From positions 62,001 to 126,000 of the forward strand of contig CACMRM010000002.1 in assembly GCA_902616145.1 (NCBI GenBank): a stretch of DNA of 64,000 nucleotides, read 5' to 3'. The first letter of the stretch is position 1, and each line of letters begins with the position of its first letter. This stretch comes from an uncultured Pelagibacteraceae bacterium. GTDB taxonomy: Bacteria; Pseudomonadota; Alphaproteobacteria; Pelagibacterales; Pelagibacteraceae. Shown here in pieces: positions 25,228 to 35,314 of the stretch. The position numbers and the translations under genes are program-made. The notes under the pieces were generated by a model, which did not search any database, was not told the origin of the DNA, and saw only the letters and a program-made list of their open reading frames with translations.

Positions 25228-26187
25228 TTAGAATTTACCTAAAAAACTTATACATTCTAATAAACTTGATGGGTCTGACTTATTTTTTTTTATTAAATTT
25301 TTTGCAGTTCCATGATCTGGTGAAACTCTTAAATACTTAAGCCCAAGGGTAATATTAATAGCTTTAAATCCAAATATAGTTTTGAAAGGAACAAGAACTT
25401 GGTCATGATACATGCCTACAACTACATCAAATCTTTTAAAATCTTTTATAAATAATGTGTCAGCTACAAAAGGGCCACTTACGTTTATTCTTTTATTTTT
25501 TAATCTTTTTATTGTTGGAATAATAATTTTTTGTTCTTCAGATCCTATCCTATTTTCTGAATTATGAGGGTTTAAACCTAAAACTCCTATTATTGGCTTC
25601 CTCTGGTAAATCTTTCTAAACCATTTATCAATTGTTTGTACCTTTTCAAAAATTATTTTTTGACTAATTTTTTTAGATACATCTTTAATATTAATATGAG
25701 TGGTTACGGGGGTAACGGCAAATTTTTTGTTCCAAATTAACATTACTTCGGAATTATTTTTAATCTTACATTTAGAGGCTAGTAACTCAGTAACACCAAT
25801 ATTTTTCTTGCCAAGTAATTTTTTATCTATTGGACAATTAATTAATCCTGAGACGTCTTGCCTTAATGCTAATAGATGTGCAAAAGATAAGCATTTAGAG
25901 ACAAATTTTGAGGCCTCATTTTCTTTAACACCAAAAGGGTCTTTAAAGCTTAATCCAATGTCAATAACTTTAAAAGAACTGTCCTTTAAATTTACATTAA
26001 TATTATCTATTTTTTTTATCTTAATTTTTGCCTTTAGTTTCTTAAATTGTTTCTTAAGAAGATTAATATTAGATACAAAGACAATTCTATTTTTTAAAGT
26101 AGTCTTTAACTTTACCCAGCTTTTAATAATTATCTCTGAATTAATACTGTTAGGATCTCCTGAGATTATTATAATTTTTTTTTTCAT
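25228..26187 (-). CDS. pdxA: 4-hydroxythreonine-4-phosphate dehydrogenase
   Basis: An NAD-dependent metalloenzyme of the deoxyxylulose-5-phosphate-dependent route to vitamin B6. Metal-binding motifs are visible: TTHINIKDVSKKI, GLNPHNSENRIGSEEQ (commonly NPHAGE) and VVGMYHDQVLVPFK. The C-terminal VSPDHGTAKNLIKKNKSDPS matches the family. At 319 residues it is complete. It overlaps the surA-like gene by 4 bases and is followed by rsmA, as in E. coli. Confidence 0.94.
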   Translation of the reverse strand: MKKKIIIISGDPNSINSEIIIKSWVKLKTTLKNRIVFVSNINLLKKQFKKLKAKIKIKKIDNINVNLKDSSFKVIDIGLSFKDPFGVKENEASKFVSKCLSFAHLLALRQDVSGLINCPIDKKLLGKKNIGVTELLASKCKIKNNSEVMLIWNKKFAVTPVTTHINIKDVSKKISQKIIFEKVQTIDKWFRKIYQRKPIIGVLGLNPHNSENRIGSEEQKIIIPTIKRLKNKRINVSGPFVADTLFIKDFKRFDVVVGMYHDQVLVPFKTIFGFKAINITLGLKYLRVSPDHGTAKNLIKKNKSDPSSLLECISFLGKF

Positions 26188-27104
26188 TTGTACTCGATAA
26201 GTGAATTGTTTCTCAACTTTGATAGATAACTTCCTGAGTATAAATTAAATAATTCATTTTTTTTCTTATTAATAAGATTTTCTCTTAAAGTATCATAATT
26301 GATATTTTGAGCTTTAGAAGATCTTTTGTCTATTAATTTTAAAAATAACACATCATTCATATTTTCTATTGGTGGAGATATATCTCCAACATTTAGTGAA
26401 GATATAATTTTTGAAATCTGATCTGATAATGATGCAGCATTTAACCAACCTAAATCTCCTTTTTCATAAGCTGAGGATGACTCGCTGTATCTTAATGCAG
26501 TATCATCGAAGCCATTTTCATTAATTTTTTTATTTATAAATGAAATTTTATTTTTTTTGTCAGTTTCATCATTAAATGAAATCAAAATTTCAGATATTCT
26601 AAATTCTTCGATATCTAATCTATTTTTTTTAATTTTATCTATTTGCTTATCAATTTCTTTTTCATTTATCTTAACCTTATTGTTATACATTTGAAAAATA
26701 AATTGCTTCCAAGTTACTTCAATTTTTATATCTTCTTCAAACATTTCATAACTTAAATTATTTACTTCAAATTTTTTCTTTAGTGCATTGATATTATTTT
26801 CAGATACGGCAAGTAACTGACTCAAAATATTTGTTTTATTTATATCAATATTATATTTTTCGAATTCCTTTCTTTTTATTCTTGAATTAATCAAGGAGTC
26901 TAGTGCAAGCTTTTTATTTTTATTAATATTATTTTGATTTAATTCTTCATTTAATAAAATTATATTTGTCAATATTTTATTTTTGAGTTCATAAGATGTA
27001 ATTATTTGATTATCTATTTTAACTATAATTTTATTTTCATTAGCAAGAATATTGGAAAAAAATAAAGATAGGAAAAAAAATAATAAAACTAATCTACTTA
27101 CCAT
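26184..27104 (-). CDS. surA: SurA-like periplasmic peptidyl-prolyl isomerase/chaperone
   Basis: SurA guides unfolded outer-membrane proteins to the BAM complex. This copy has a signal peptide (LVLLFFFLSLFFSNILANE), an N-terminal SurA-type helical region and one parvulin domain (about 170-275; EFRISEILISF, SSSAYEKGDLGWLNAASLS). E. coli SurA has 428 residues and two parvulin domains; this one is 306 with one. Its position directly after lptD and before pdxA-rsmA, as in E. coli, supports the name. Confidence 0.88.
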   Translation of the reverse strand: MVSRLVLLFFFLSLFFSNILANENKIIVKIDNQIITSYELKNKILTNIILLNEELNQNNINKNKKLALDSLINSRIKRKEFEKYNIDINKTNILSQLLAVSENNINALKKKFEVNNLSYEMFEEDIKIEVTWKQFIFQMYNNKVKINEKEIDKQIDKIKKNRLDIEEFRISEILISFNDETDKKNKISFINKKINENGFDDTALRYSESSSAYEKGDLGWLNAASLSDQISKIISSLNVGDISPPIENMNDVLFLKLIDKRSSKAQNINYDTLRENLINKKKNELFNLYSGSYLSKLRNNSLIEYK

Positions 27105-27114
27105 ATTTATTTAA

Positions 27115-29511
27115 TTAATTAAAAGACGGTCCATTAATACTTCCAAAAGGCACTAACGTAATTTTAAACATTAATGAGTTTTCAGACTCTATCTCAGAGT
27201 CTGTATAAAATTCTCTTCTATAAACAAGTCCTGCTCTTAAACAATCATTCATATACTCATAACTTAAATTATAAAATTCCGAAGAGTTTGTAACTAAATT
27301 CCGTTTTGTCTCAAAAGATAGAAGATTATTATTTTTATTTACTAAGTCGATTTTTGTTTTAAAGTATTCTTGATCTCCTATATGTTTTTCTTCCAGTATA
27401 TAATCAAAATTAAATTTGAAATTTTCATAATTAATAGTTGCGCCTATTTCGTTATAATTAAAGTTTTTATAATTCTGGTCTAAAGAAAAGTTATATTTTA
27501 AATCTATATTTTCATTAAGTTCTAACTTTGTAGAACCTACTAAATCTGACAGTTTTTCGTTCAAACTTGAATTATCGGGCATTTTGTCATTTTCTTCTGC
27601 ATTGATGATTTGAGCAATAGAAAAATCAAAATTACTCTTATTTCTTTTAATGTTATAGTCTAATCCGATAGAAGTACTTAAACCAGTTTCAAAATTATTA
27701 ACACTGTTTAATCTATCTAAGCTAAATGCATTTACAGGATCAAGCCTTAGGCCAGATTTTTCCAATCTCATTGAGCCAGGAGCGTATCTAAGTAATAATT
27801 TAGGTTTTAAAAAATGCTCAGAAAAAGAAGTAGTTTTTTGTAAATTTATTTTCGCTAAATATCCTAAAGCTCCAAAAAATTCACTTGTTGGATCCTCTTT
27901 ATAAATATCAATATTTTTAGTCTCATAATTAATATTCTTAAAATTACCCAAAAATTTACTCATAAATCCTGATTTGTGTTTTATATCTTTATAATTCCAA
28001 ACAAAGTCATTTATCAAAAAATTACTAAATTTATTTGTATCATAACTATTAACTTTCAGATTTGTTTGTAAATCTAAATTACCTAAATTATTGTTACTAA
28101 AAAGATTTTTATCAAATAATATATCAGGAAATATATATTCGTATTTATCTTCATAATTTTCTTTTAAAGTTTCATATACGCTCGCATTAAAATTAAAATA
28201 TAAATCGTCATTTTCTTTTGTGAAATTAATAGAATTTTCTAAAGTATCTTGATTGAAATCCACTAAGGTTGACTTAATTTTATAAAGTTTCAAATATTTG
28301 TCATTCGAAACTTTTTGAGTTGTAATTGTTAAATTACTAGAATTATTTTTTTCTCCATCAAAGTTTTTAGTAAATTTTGAAAAAAAATGTGTTTTTTTCC
28401 CTGCTTGTTTTTTTGCTGTGTTTTTTTTGTATCCATCAGTATAGCCAAAATCAGCTAAAAAATTTGAATTCCTAAAAGCTTGGTGATACTCACCTGAAAA
28501 TAGAGGGTTTTCTGATCCATAAAATTTATTTGTTAAAGTGAAATTTTTATCTTTGTTAATTGCCCAAAAATAAGGAATTGAGACACCTGTCCCTAAATTC
28601 TTTGAATCAAAAAAAGACGGTATTAAAAAACCTGATCTTCTTTTAACTGAGGGATCAGGATGAGAAAGTTTAGGGAAATAAAAAATTGGCACATCATAAA
28701 TTTTTACAACTGCATTATCGTAATATATAGTTTTTTTTTTCTTATTATGAAGCATCCTTTTTGCTTGAATAGACCAGGGCGGGCATTTATCGTTTTTTCT
28801 ATAATCACATAAAGTAAAAATACTTTTGTTAAAAGTATTGTTATCATTGTCTATTTTTATTGAATTTGAAAAAACTCTTGGTTTATTTCTATCATTAATT
28901 TTAAAATCATTTTGATTTATAAAAGCCTTTATATCTGTTCCTAATATTTCCTTATTTTTAGTGTCAATATAGATTTGCGAAAATTTATATGAATTTTTCA
29001 TTTTATCTTCAATCTCAATAAATCCAATTGATTTAAAAATATCCGACTCAATTTGATATTTAAAATTATCTAAAAATATAATATTGTTATCTTGATCAAA
29101 TATTTTTGTTTTTTTTTCTGATTGAATAAAATTTTTAGAATTATCAAATATTATATCTTCACTCTCGATTATATATTTTTCTGATGTGATTATTTTTGTA
29201 AAACCTTTACTTTTCAAAATTTTTTTATTTTCATCGTACTCAGCAAACTCAGTTTGAATTAAATTATTTTTATTATCTTTTGCAATGACGTTTTTTTTTA
29301 AAATAATATATTTCTTTTCCTTATCATATTCTGCATAATTACTTTTAATCTCATACCCATTTTCTGTTTTAATTAATACATCATTTTCAAAAATTGATTT
29401 CGAAGAGTTTTTGTCGATGGAAATAATTTTTGACTCGATATTTAAATTTTCTGCTTTAAGTGAAGTAATTATTGAAAAAAACAAAAAAAATAATAATAAT
29501 TTATTTTTCAT
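27115..29511 (-). CDS. lptD: LPS-assembly protein LptD
   Basis: LptD is the outer-membrane beta-barrel that inserts lipopolysaccharide in complex with LptE. The protein has a signal peptide (LLLFFLFFSIITSLKAEN), an N-terminal OstA/jellyroll domain (about 30-200, repeating patterns such as GYEIKSNYAEYDKEKKYIIL) and a barrel of amphipathic strands to residue 798. The junction motif PIFYFPKLSHPDPSVKRRSG is strongly conserved in the family. Three Cys (two in LCDYRKNDKCPP, one in EYMNDCLRAG) could form the disulfides that E. coli LptD needs. Its start overlaps the end of lptG by 11 bases. Confidence 0.94.
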   Translation of the reverse strand: MKNKLLLFFLFFSIITSLKAENLNIESKIISIDKNSSKSIFENDVLIKTENGYEIKSNYAEYDKEKKYIILKKNVIAKDNKNNLIQTEFAEYDENKKILKSKGFTKIITSEKYIIESEDIIFDNSKNFIQSEKKTKIFDQDNNIIFLDNFKYQIESDIFKSIGFIEIEDKMKNSYKFSQIYIDTKNKEILGTDIKAFINQNDFKINDRNKPRVFSNSIKIDNDNNTFNKSIFTLCDYRKNDKCPPWSIQAKRMLHNKKKKTIYYDNAVVKIYDVPIFYFPKLSHPDPSVKRRSGFLIPSFFDSKNLGTGVSIPYFWAINKDKNFTLTNKFYGSENPLFSGEYHQAFRNSNFLADFGYTDGYKKNTAKKQAGKKTHFFSKFTKNFDGEKNNSSNLTITTQKVSNDKYLKLYKIKSTLVDFNQDTLENSINFTKENDDLYFNFNASVYETLKENYEDKYEYIFPDILFDKNLFSNNNLGNLDLQTNLKVNSYDTNKFSNFLINDFVWNYKDIKHKSGFMSKFLGNFKNINYETKNIDIYKEDPTSEFFGALGYLAKINLQKTTSFSEHFLKPKLLLRYAPGSMRLEKSGLRLDPVNAFSLDRLNSVNNFETGLSTSIGLDYNIKRNKSNFDFSIAQIINAEENDKMPDNSSLNEKLSDLVGSTKLELNENIDLKYNFSLDQNYKNFNYNEIGATINYENFKFNFDYILEEKHIGDQEYFKTKIDLVNKNNNLLSFETKRNLVTNSSEFYNLSYEYMNDCLRAGLVYRREFYTDSEIESENSLMFKITLVPFGSINGPSFN

Positions 29512-30595
29512 TTATCTGTAAAACTCCTACTAGCGTAAAAAAACTTAAAGCAATGATAGGTGACCAAATCGCTAAAATGAGTGGTATACGGTCTGTTTGA
29601 CCCAATGCTAAAGATAAATCTTTAAAGTAAAATATGAACACGCTTAAAATTAGACCAACAACTATAAATCGAAAATTATTCGATTTTTTCAATGTATTCA
29701 TTGTAAGTATTGCTGCTAAGCCAGTCATTAAAAGTAAAAAAAAAGGCAAAGTTAACATTGAATGTAGGCTTTGATTTAAAAAAATCCCATTATATCCACT
29801 GCTCAAAAGCTGGTCATAATTTAAAATTAAATCTAAAAAAGAAAGTGTGTCAAAATTTTTGAATAAGCTGGTAATTTTATCGTGATTGTAAATTGAGAGA
29901 ATTTCATAGTTTTTGAATTCTTTACTTACTAAAATACTGTCCTCAAAAGAGTAAATTAGCACATCCTCCATATCCCAATTATTTTCTTTAATATTCACTT
30001 TTTTACTTGTTATTTTTTCCTTCAAATTAAATTGTTTATCTAAATGGAAAATTGTTACGTCATTTAAATTAAATCCATCAATTTTAGAAGCAGAGATAAT
30101 TCTATTAATATTTTGATTTTTTATGTTTTCTTTTATCCATAGACCATTTTTATTGAATGTTACCAGGTGATCAATATCACGAGAATAATTTGATTTAGTT
30201 TTTTCATAATATTTTGCCATAGCCGAAGTTATCGGATTAGCAAAAATTAAAACAAACCATCCCAAAATAAATGATACAGATGCAAGTATAAAAAAGATTT
30301 TAATATTGGAATATCCAAATATTTTTAATGTTAAGAGGTCTTTATTATTTCGAATTCTTAACATAAACCACATACTTGAAATAAAAATAATAAAGGGCAG
30401 AATTTTTATTATCATACTTGGTATAAATATACTAGTTAACATTAAGGGTAGAAAAATACTTACATTCAGATTTTTGAAAAATTCAATTTCTTCAAACAAG
30501 TTTAAGATTACTCCAAAACAAAAAAATATTAAAACTATAACTAAAAAAGTTTTTAAAAAATTTTTTAATAGATAATTTATGATAACCTTATTCAT
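29501..30595 (-). CDS. lptG: LPS export permease LptG
   Basis: An inner-membrane permease that, with LptF and LptB, extracts LPS from the membrane. The 364 residues follow YjgP/YjgQ topology: three helices at the N-terminus, a periplasmic beta-jellyroll (about 125-265) and three C-terminal helices (for example SMLTLPFFLLLMTGLAAILT). It is named LptG because it is the second of the two paralogues and adjoins lptD. It overlaps lptF by 8 bases. Confidence 0.9.
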   Translation of the reverse strand: MNKVIINYLLKNFLKTFLVIVLIFFCFGVILNLFEEIEFFKNLNVSIFLPLMLTSIFIPSMIIKILPFIIFISSMWFMLRIRNNKDLLTLKIFGYSNIKIFFILASVSFILGWFVLIFANPITSAMAKYYEKTKSNYSRDIDHLVTFNKNGLWIKENIKNQNINRIISASKIDGFNLNDVTIFHLDKQFNLKEKITSKKVNIKENNWDMEDVLIYSFEDSILVSKEFKNYEILSIYNHDKITSLFKNFDTLSFLDLILNYDQLLSSGYNGIFLNQSLHSMLTLPFFLLLMTGLAAILTMNTLKKSNNFRFIVVGLILSVFIFYFKDLSLALGQTDRIPLILAIWSPIIALSFFTLVGVLQINEK

Positions 30596-31712
30596 TTTTT
30601 ACCTCTTTTGAAAAATTTAAAAATAAAATAAAGTAAATTAAAGAGAGTAAAATTAAAGGTAATAGCATATAAGTTATTCTTATTAAATAATTTATACCAG
30701 TGTATCTTATAAAAAGTTCAGTTGATAATAAAATCACAAAAGCATAGGAAAAAATAAAAATATCTTTAAAGAAAAATTCTTTTCTACGAATTAATAAAAA
30801 TGAACAAATTAATGTGATAACAGGAATATATAGAGGAAGTATTATTCTTCTATTTAATAAAGGAATTATTTCCTCTTTAACTTGATCATTACAAATAGTT
30901 CCATTAAAAGAATTTTTTAAAAAACAATTTACAAGTTTTAAAGTTGATGTCTCTTGTAATTTTGGTTTTTTAATTGTAGTAGTTGCTAAATCACTAAGTT
31001 CAATATTTAACTGATCAAAAGTTATGACTTCATTTTTTATATTATCTTTTTTTGATGAAATAATTTGCCCATTTAATAAAAACATATTATTCTTCTCGAT
31101 CATGCCACTCTCAGCTATAATAGTTGTTTCATTTGTATTTGATATATTTGGAGACAATCCTTTTAAATTATTCCCTTTATCGTTTATAAAAATATTTTGA
31201 ATTTTATTGCCAACCTTTTTTTCAACTAAAAAAGTAAAACCTTTAAAAGAATCACTAAATTTTTGTATCCTTATAGTTGGTAAAAAGGAGTTTAAATTAT
31301 CTTGGCTTAGAAGACCTCTAGATTTATTAAGCACATAAGGAGTTATTAAGGAGGAAAAAACTAAATATAAAACTGATATAATCAAAGAAATATAAAAAAA
31401 TAGATTAACAATTTGAATTTTCTTTATTCCTGATGTCCATAAAATTATAAATTCATTATCCTGAAGATGCTTAGTAATGAATATTGATATAGCTAAGAAA
31501 AAAGATAAAGGTATAAATTTTGGTGCTAAACCAAAAAGATTTAAAAAAGAATATTGGAAATAGGTCAAAACAGGGTAACCGCTATTAACAATTAAATCCA
31601 AAAAATTAACAGCTCTAACAGTCAATGCAATTATAGAAAGCCCAAATAATATCACCAAAAAGGTTTTAAAAATTTCGTAAAAAAAGTTTAAATAAATTTT
31701 GTTTTGAAGCAT
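30588..31712 (-). CDS. lptF: LPS export permease LptF
   Basis: Paralogue and partner of LptG in the LPS exporter. It shows the same layout: N-terminal helices (FLVILFGLSIIALTVRAVNF), a periplasmic domain, and three C-terminal helices. Two Cys in the periplasmic part (LVNCFLKNSFNGTICND) could pair. An upstream in-frame ATG at 31787 would add 25 residues (LIIVKPLVEFNLWM) that do not look like the family. The ATG at 31712 gives the usual start MLQNKIYLNFFYEIFKTF, so I use it. It opens the lpt-surA-pdxA-rsmA run, divergent from pepA. Confidence 0.88.
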   Translation of the reverse strand: MLQNKIYLNFFYEIFKTFLVILFGLSIIALTVRAVNFLDLIVNSGYPVLTYFQYSFLNLFGLAPKFIPLSFFLAISIFITKHLQDNEFIILWTSGIKKIQIVNLFFYISLIISVLYLVFSSLITPYVLNKSRGLLSQDNLNSFLPTIRIQKFSDSFKGFTFLVEKKVGNKIQNIFINDKGNNLKGLSPNISNTNETTIIAESGMIEKNNMFLLNGQIISSKKDNIKNEVITFDQLNIELSDLATTTIKKPKLQETSTLKLVNCFLKNSFNGTICNDQVKEEIIPLLNRRIILPLYIPVITLICSFLLIRRKEFFFKDIFIFSYAFVILLSTELFIRYTGINYLIRITYMLLPLILLSLIYFILFLNFSKEVKNE

Positions 31713-31846
31713 TTGATATATCGTATATAAATAATGCATCCATAAATTAAATTCAACTAATGGTTTAACTATGATCAATTTCCCCATTGAAATAAGATAT
31801 AATTGGACATATATACCTTTGAACTATAGCAAAACACATTGAAATT

Positions 31847-33304
31847 ATGTCTTTAAAAATAAACTACCAAAAAAACCTAGTTATCAAATCTTCTGCTAAT
31901 CTTGTACTATTTTGTAATGAAAAATTTACGATTGATAATTTTAAAAAATATTTAAGCAAAGCAGAGTTTTCTTACATCAAAGATATATTAAAAACTAGTG
32001 ATATTAAAAAAAATTTACTTATTTTCGAAGAAAGCTCAAAAAGAAAAATAATCTTATTATTAATAAAAAAAAAACATCAATCTTCAGATTTTGAGAATCT
32101 TGGTGCTGAATTTTATAAACGAATTAATTTTGGTAAAAGTTGTGATTACTCAATTGTTTCTGACAGCATTTCGAATAACAAAAATGAATTTTTAGGCTAT
32201 TTTCTTCACGGTGCAAAATTAAAATCTTATTTATTCAACAAGTACAAAACTAAAAAAAATACAAGAGAGATTTCTTTGAATGTATTAGGAAGTAAAAATA
32301 AACCATCCTTTAAAAATCAAATAAAATTTGATGCTTTAGAAAAAGGGACATTTTACGCAAGAGATTTAGTTTCAGAACCAGGAAATGTTTTACACCCAGA
32401 TGAATACGCAAAAAGAATTAAGTCTTTGAAAAAATATGGATTAAAAATAAATATTTATGACACAAAAAAATTAAAAAAGCTTGGTATGCGTGCTTTATTA
32501 GGTGTTGGTCAAGGTAGTATAAGAGGGTCTTATTTGGCAACTATCGAATGGAAGGGAGCAAAAAATAATTCTAAACCTCTAGCATTTGTTGGTAAAGGCG
32601 TGTGTTTTGATACTGGCGGCTATTCATTAAAACCAGCAAAATTTATGGAAGATATGACTTATGATATGGCAGGTTCAGCAACTGTAGTAGGTTTGATGAA
32701 AAATTTTGCCTTAAGAAAAGCTAAAGTAAATGTTGTAGGTGTTGTGGGCCTTGTAGAAAATATGGTTAGTGGTAATGCACAAAGACCTGGCGACATAGTT
32801 AAATCTTATAGCGGTAAAACAATAGAAATATTGAATACAGATGCTGAAGGAAGACTTGTTTTAGCAGATGCTCTAACTTTTACTGAAAAAAAATTTAAGC
32901 CCAAATTTATAATTGATTTAGCTACTTTAACCGGAGCTATTATAGTTTGTTTAGGGTCAGAATATGCTGGATTGTTCTCAAATGACGATACGCTATCTGA
33001 ACAAATTTGTAATGCTGGAGAGAAAGTAGAGGAAAAAGTTTGGAGAATGCCATTACATAAAAATTACGATAAACTAATGAATTCTAAAAATGCTGATGTA
33101 CAAAACATAAATTATGTAGGAGGCGCAGGATCTACAACTGCAGCGCAATTTTTACAAAGATTCATTTTAAACAAAACTCCTTGGGCTCACTTAGATATTG
33201 CAGGTATGGCTTTCTCAAAATATGGAGGAGCTTTAAATTCTGGAGGAGCAACTGGTTTTGGTGTTAGACTATTAAATCAGTTGGTCGAAGAAAACTATGA
33301 GTAA
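31847..33304 (+). CDS. pepA: Leucyl aminopeptidase (M17 family)
   Basis: A cytosolic metalloaminopeptidase that removes N-terminal residues from peptides. The M17 signature NTDAEGRLVLADAL is at about residue 330. Other metal ligands and the catalytic Lys lie in VGKGVCFDTGGYSLKPA and YDMAGSATVVG. Length 485 is normal, with an N-terminal macro-like domain that is poorly conserved. Convergent rules do not apply here; it is divergent from lptF. It overlaps ndk by 8 bases. In several alphaproteobacteria holC follows pepA; that gene is absent here. Confidence 0.96.
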   Translation: MSLKINYQKNLVIKSSANLVLFCNEKFTIDNFKKYLSKAEFSYIKDILKTSDIKKNLLIFEESSKRKIILLLIKKKHQSSDFENLGAEFYKRINFGKSCDYSIVSDSISNNKNEFLGYFLHGAKLKSYLFNKYKTKKNTREISLNVLGSKNKPSFKNQIKFDALEKGTFYARDLVSEPGNVLHPDEYAKRIKSLKKYGLKINIYDTKKLKKLGMRALLGVGQGSIRGSYLATIEWKGAKNNSKPLAFVGKGVCFDTGGYSLKPAKFMEDMTYDMAGSATVVGLMKNFALRKAKVNVVGVVGLVENMVSGNAQRPGDIVKSYSGKTIEILNTDAEGRLVLADALTFTEKKFKPKFIIDLATLTGAIIVCLGSEYAGLFSNDDTLSEQICNAGEKVEEKVWRMPLHKNYDKLMNSKNADVQNINYVGGAGSTTAAQFLQRFILNKTPWAHLDIAGMAFSKYGGALNSGGATGFGVRLLNQLVEENYE

Positions 33305-33707
33305 CGTGGAGCGAACACTCTCAATAATCAAACCAGATGCTGTAGAAAGAAATCTTACTCAAGAGATTCAGAATATTTTTTCAAAAAATAACCTTAAAAT
33401 TGTAGAAAGTAAAAAAATTCATATTACTAAAGAAGAAGCGGCAGAATTCTATAAAGTGCATCAATCTAAACAATTTTATAGCGATTTATGCTCCTATTTA
33501 TCCTCAGGTCCTATTGTTGTAATGATTTTAGAGGGGGAAAATTCAGTTGCCTTAAATAGAAAAATTATGGGAGCAACTGATCCAAAAAATGCAGAGGATA
33601 ATACAATAAGAAAACTTTACGGATTGTCTATAGATAAAAATTCAGTGCATGGATCGGACTCAATTGAAAATGCTAAAACAGAAATCAATTTTTTTTTTAA
33701 AGACTAG
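33297..33707 (+). CDS. ndk: Nucleoside diphosphate kinase
   Basis: It transfers the gamma phosphate from ATP to (d)NDPs through a phospho-His. Motifs: ERTLSIIKPDAVERN at the start and the active-site His118 in KNSVHGSDSIENAKTEINFF. Length 136 is standard. It overlaps pepA by 8 bases and shares a CTAG double stop with the convergent purN. Confidence 0.98.
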   Translation: MSNVERTLSIIKPDAVERNLTQEIQNIFSKNNLKIVESKKIHITKEEAAEFYKVHQSKQFYSDLCSYLSSGPIVVMILEGENSVALNRKIMGATDPKNAEDNTIRKLYGLSIDKNSVHGSDSIENAKTEINFFFKD

Positions 33708-34267
33708 ATATTTCTATAGATTTTAATTATTGCCTCAGGAAAAACTTTGTATTCTAAGTTTTGAGTTTTTCGTTTAAGAGATATTTCATTATCTTTAGGT
33801 TTAATATAAAAGCTTTTTTTTGAAATTATTTTTCCTGCATCTAAATTTTCTGTGACCGCATGAACAGTGCAGCCAGTCATTACTTCTCTATTTTTGAGAA
33901 TTCTTTGAAAGGTATTTAACCCTTTAAATTTTGGAAGTAATGATGGGTGAATATTTATTACTTTTTTTCCAAATTCTTTTAGGAAAGACTTTGATAATAT
34001 TTTCATATAACCAGCAAGACAAATTATGGAAATATTGTTTTCTCTTAAAATTTTTAAAATTTTTTTTTCAAAATTTCTAGATTTTGTGTCAACCAAATGT
34101 AATCGAATAGAATTTTTTTTTGCAATTTTCAAACCTAATGCTTTTTTATTATTGCAAATTACAAGCTTGATTTTTATTGGAAAACTATAATCTCTAGCTC
34201 TCTTAAGTAAATTTTTTAAATTACTACCTGTACCTGAAATAAATACACAAGCATTTTTTTTTACCAT
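33704..34267 (-). CDS. purN: Phosphoribosylglycinamide formyltransferase
   Basis: It transfers a formyl group from 10-formyl-THF to GAR in purine synthesis. Typical features: ACVFISGTGSNLKNLLKRA at the N-terminus, the catalytic region INIHPSLLPKFKGLN, and GCTVHAVTENLDAGKII. Length 187 is slightly short because the tail is trimmed. Its start overlaps the purM stop by 7 bases. Confidence 0.96.
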   Translation of the reverse strand: MVKKNACVFISGTGSNLKNLLKRARDYSFPIKIKLVICNNKKALGLKIAKKNSIRLHLVDTKSRNFEKKILKILRENNISIICLAGYMKILSKSFLKEFGKKVINIHPSLLPKFKGLNTFQRILKNREVMTGCTVHAVTENLDAGKIISKKSFYIKPKDNEISLKRKTQNLEYKVFPEAIIKIYRNI

Positions 34268-35292
34268 ATTAATGAATTAATCAGGTTTATTTGTTTTTTA
34301 CCTTTAGAGATATGTCCAATTTCATATGGTTTATATTTTTTTTTAAAAAAACCAACTATTTTTCTCACATTTTTTTTTGGAGCAATCAAGCAAAAACCTA
34401 CTCCGCAGTTAAAAGTTTTTAACATTTCACGATCAGAAATATTTTTTTTTTTTAACCATTTAAAAATTTCTGAAACTCTTATTTTTGACAAGTCTAAATT
34501 AATTGAAAAGTTTTGAGGAATAGATCTTATTAGGTTCTCTGTCAATCCACCACCAGTGATATGTGCAGCTGAATTAATTAGGTTATTTTTTATCAATTTC
34601 AAAACTTCAGATGAGTAAATCTTTGTAGGTCTCAAGAGCTCTTTTTTTAATTTTGCACTTATATTTTTATTTTTAATTAAACTTCTTACTAAAGAAAAAC
34701 CATTCGAATGTAACCCACTAGAAGGGACAGCTAAAATGATATTTTTATTTTTAACTTTTTTTTTACCTAAAATTTTTTTCTTTGAAACAATACCTACACT
34801 AAAACCAGCTAAATCGAATTTATCAGATGAATATGTTCCAGGCATCTCTGCAGTTTCACCACCTATTAAGTCGCATTGAGCTAAACTACAACCCTTGTAA
34901 ATGCCTTTAATAATCTTTTTAGATTTTTTCAGATTCAATTTACCCATTGCCATATAATCTAAAAAAAATAATGGTTTTGCTCCTTGCACTATTAAATCAT
35001 TTACACACATTGCAACTAAATCAATTCCAATAGTGTCAAATTTTTTAAATTTATTTGCTATCTCTAGTTTTGTTCCAACACCGTCTGTACAAGAAACAAT
35101 CACTGGGTCCTTTATATCTGAGTTACTTATATCAAATAATGAGCCAAATCCTCCAATAATATCTTTTTTAAATGGATTTTTCGTTTTTTTGACATTTTTC
35201 TTAGATAAATTTGATATGTGTTTTACTAATTTATTTGCTAATGAAATATTTACACCGCTTTTTTGGTAACTATTTTCTATTTTTTTCATCAA
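34261..35292 (-). CDS. purM: Phosphoribosylformylglycinamidine cyclo-ligase (AIR synthase)
   Basis: It closes the imidazole ring of AIR using ATP. Motifs: SYQKSGVNISLANKLV, VSCTDGVGTKLEIA, the DLIGGETAEMPGTYSSDKFD segment, and HITGGGLTENLIRSIP. Length 343 is normal. The purM-purN pair is a conserved operon; divergent from the exported protein gene at 35315 with 22 bases between. Confidence 0.97.
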   Translation of the reverse strand: MMKKIENSYQKSGVNISLANKLVKHISNLSKKNVKKTKNPFKKDIIGGFGSLFDISNSDIKDPVIVSCTDGVGTKLEIANKFKKFDTIGIDLVAMCVNDLIVQGAKPLFFLDYMAMGKLNLKKSKKIIKGIYKGCSLAQCDLIGGETAEMPGTYSSDKFDLAGFSVGIVSKKKILGKKKVKNKNIILAVPSSGLHSNGFSLVRSLIKNKNISAKLKKELLRPTKIYSSEVLKLIKNNLINSAAHITGGGLTENLIRSIPQNFSINLDLSKIRVSEIFKWLKKKNISDREMLKTFNCGVGFCLIAPKKNVRKIVGFFKKKYKPYEIGHISKGKKQINLINSLIW

Positions 35293-35314
35293 TAAAAATG
35301 ATATCTAAATTCTA

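Noticed and set aside
25700-26200. A 166-codon plus-strand frame opposite pdxA
   Set aside because: Hydrophobic, low-complexity shadow of the Lys-rich pdxA. The start region covers the surA/pdxA junction and no family is recognisable.
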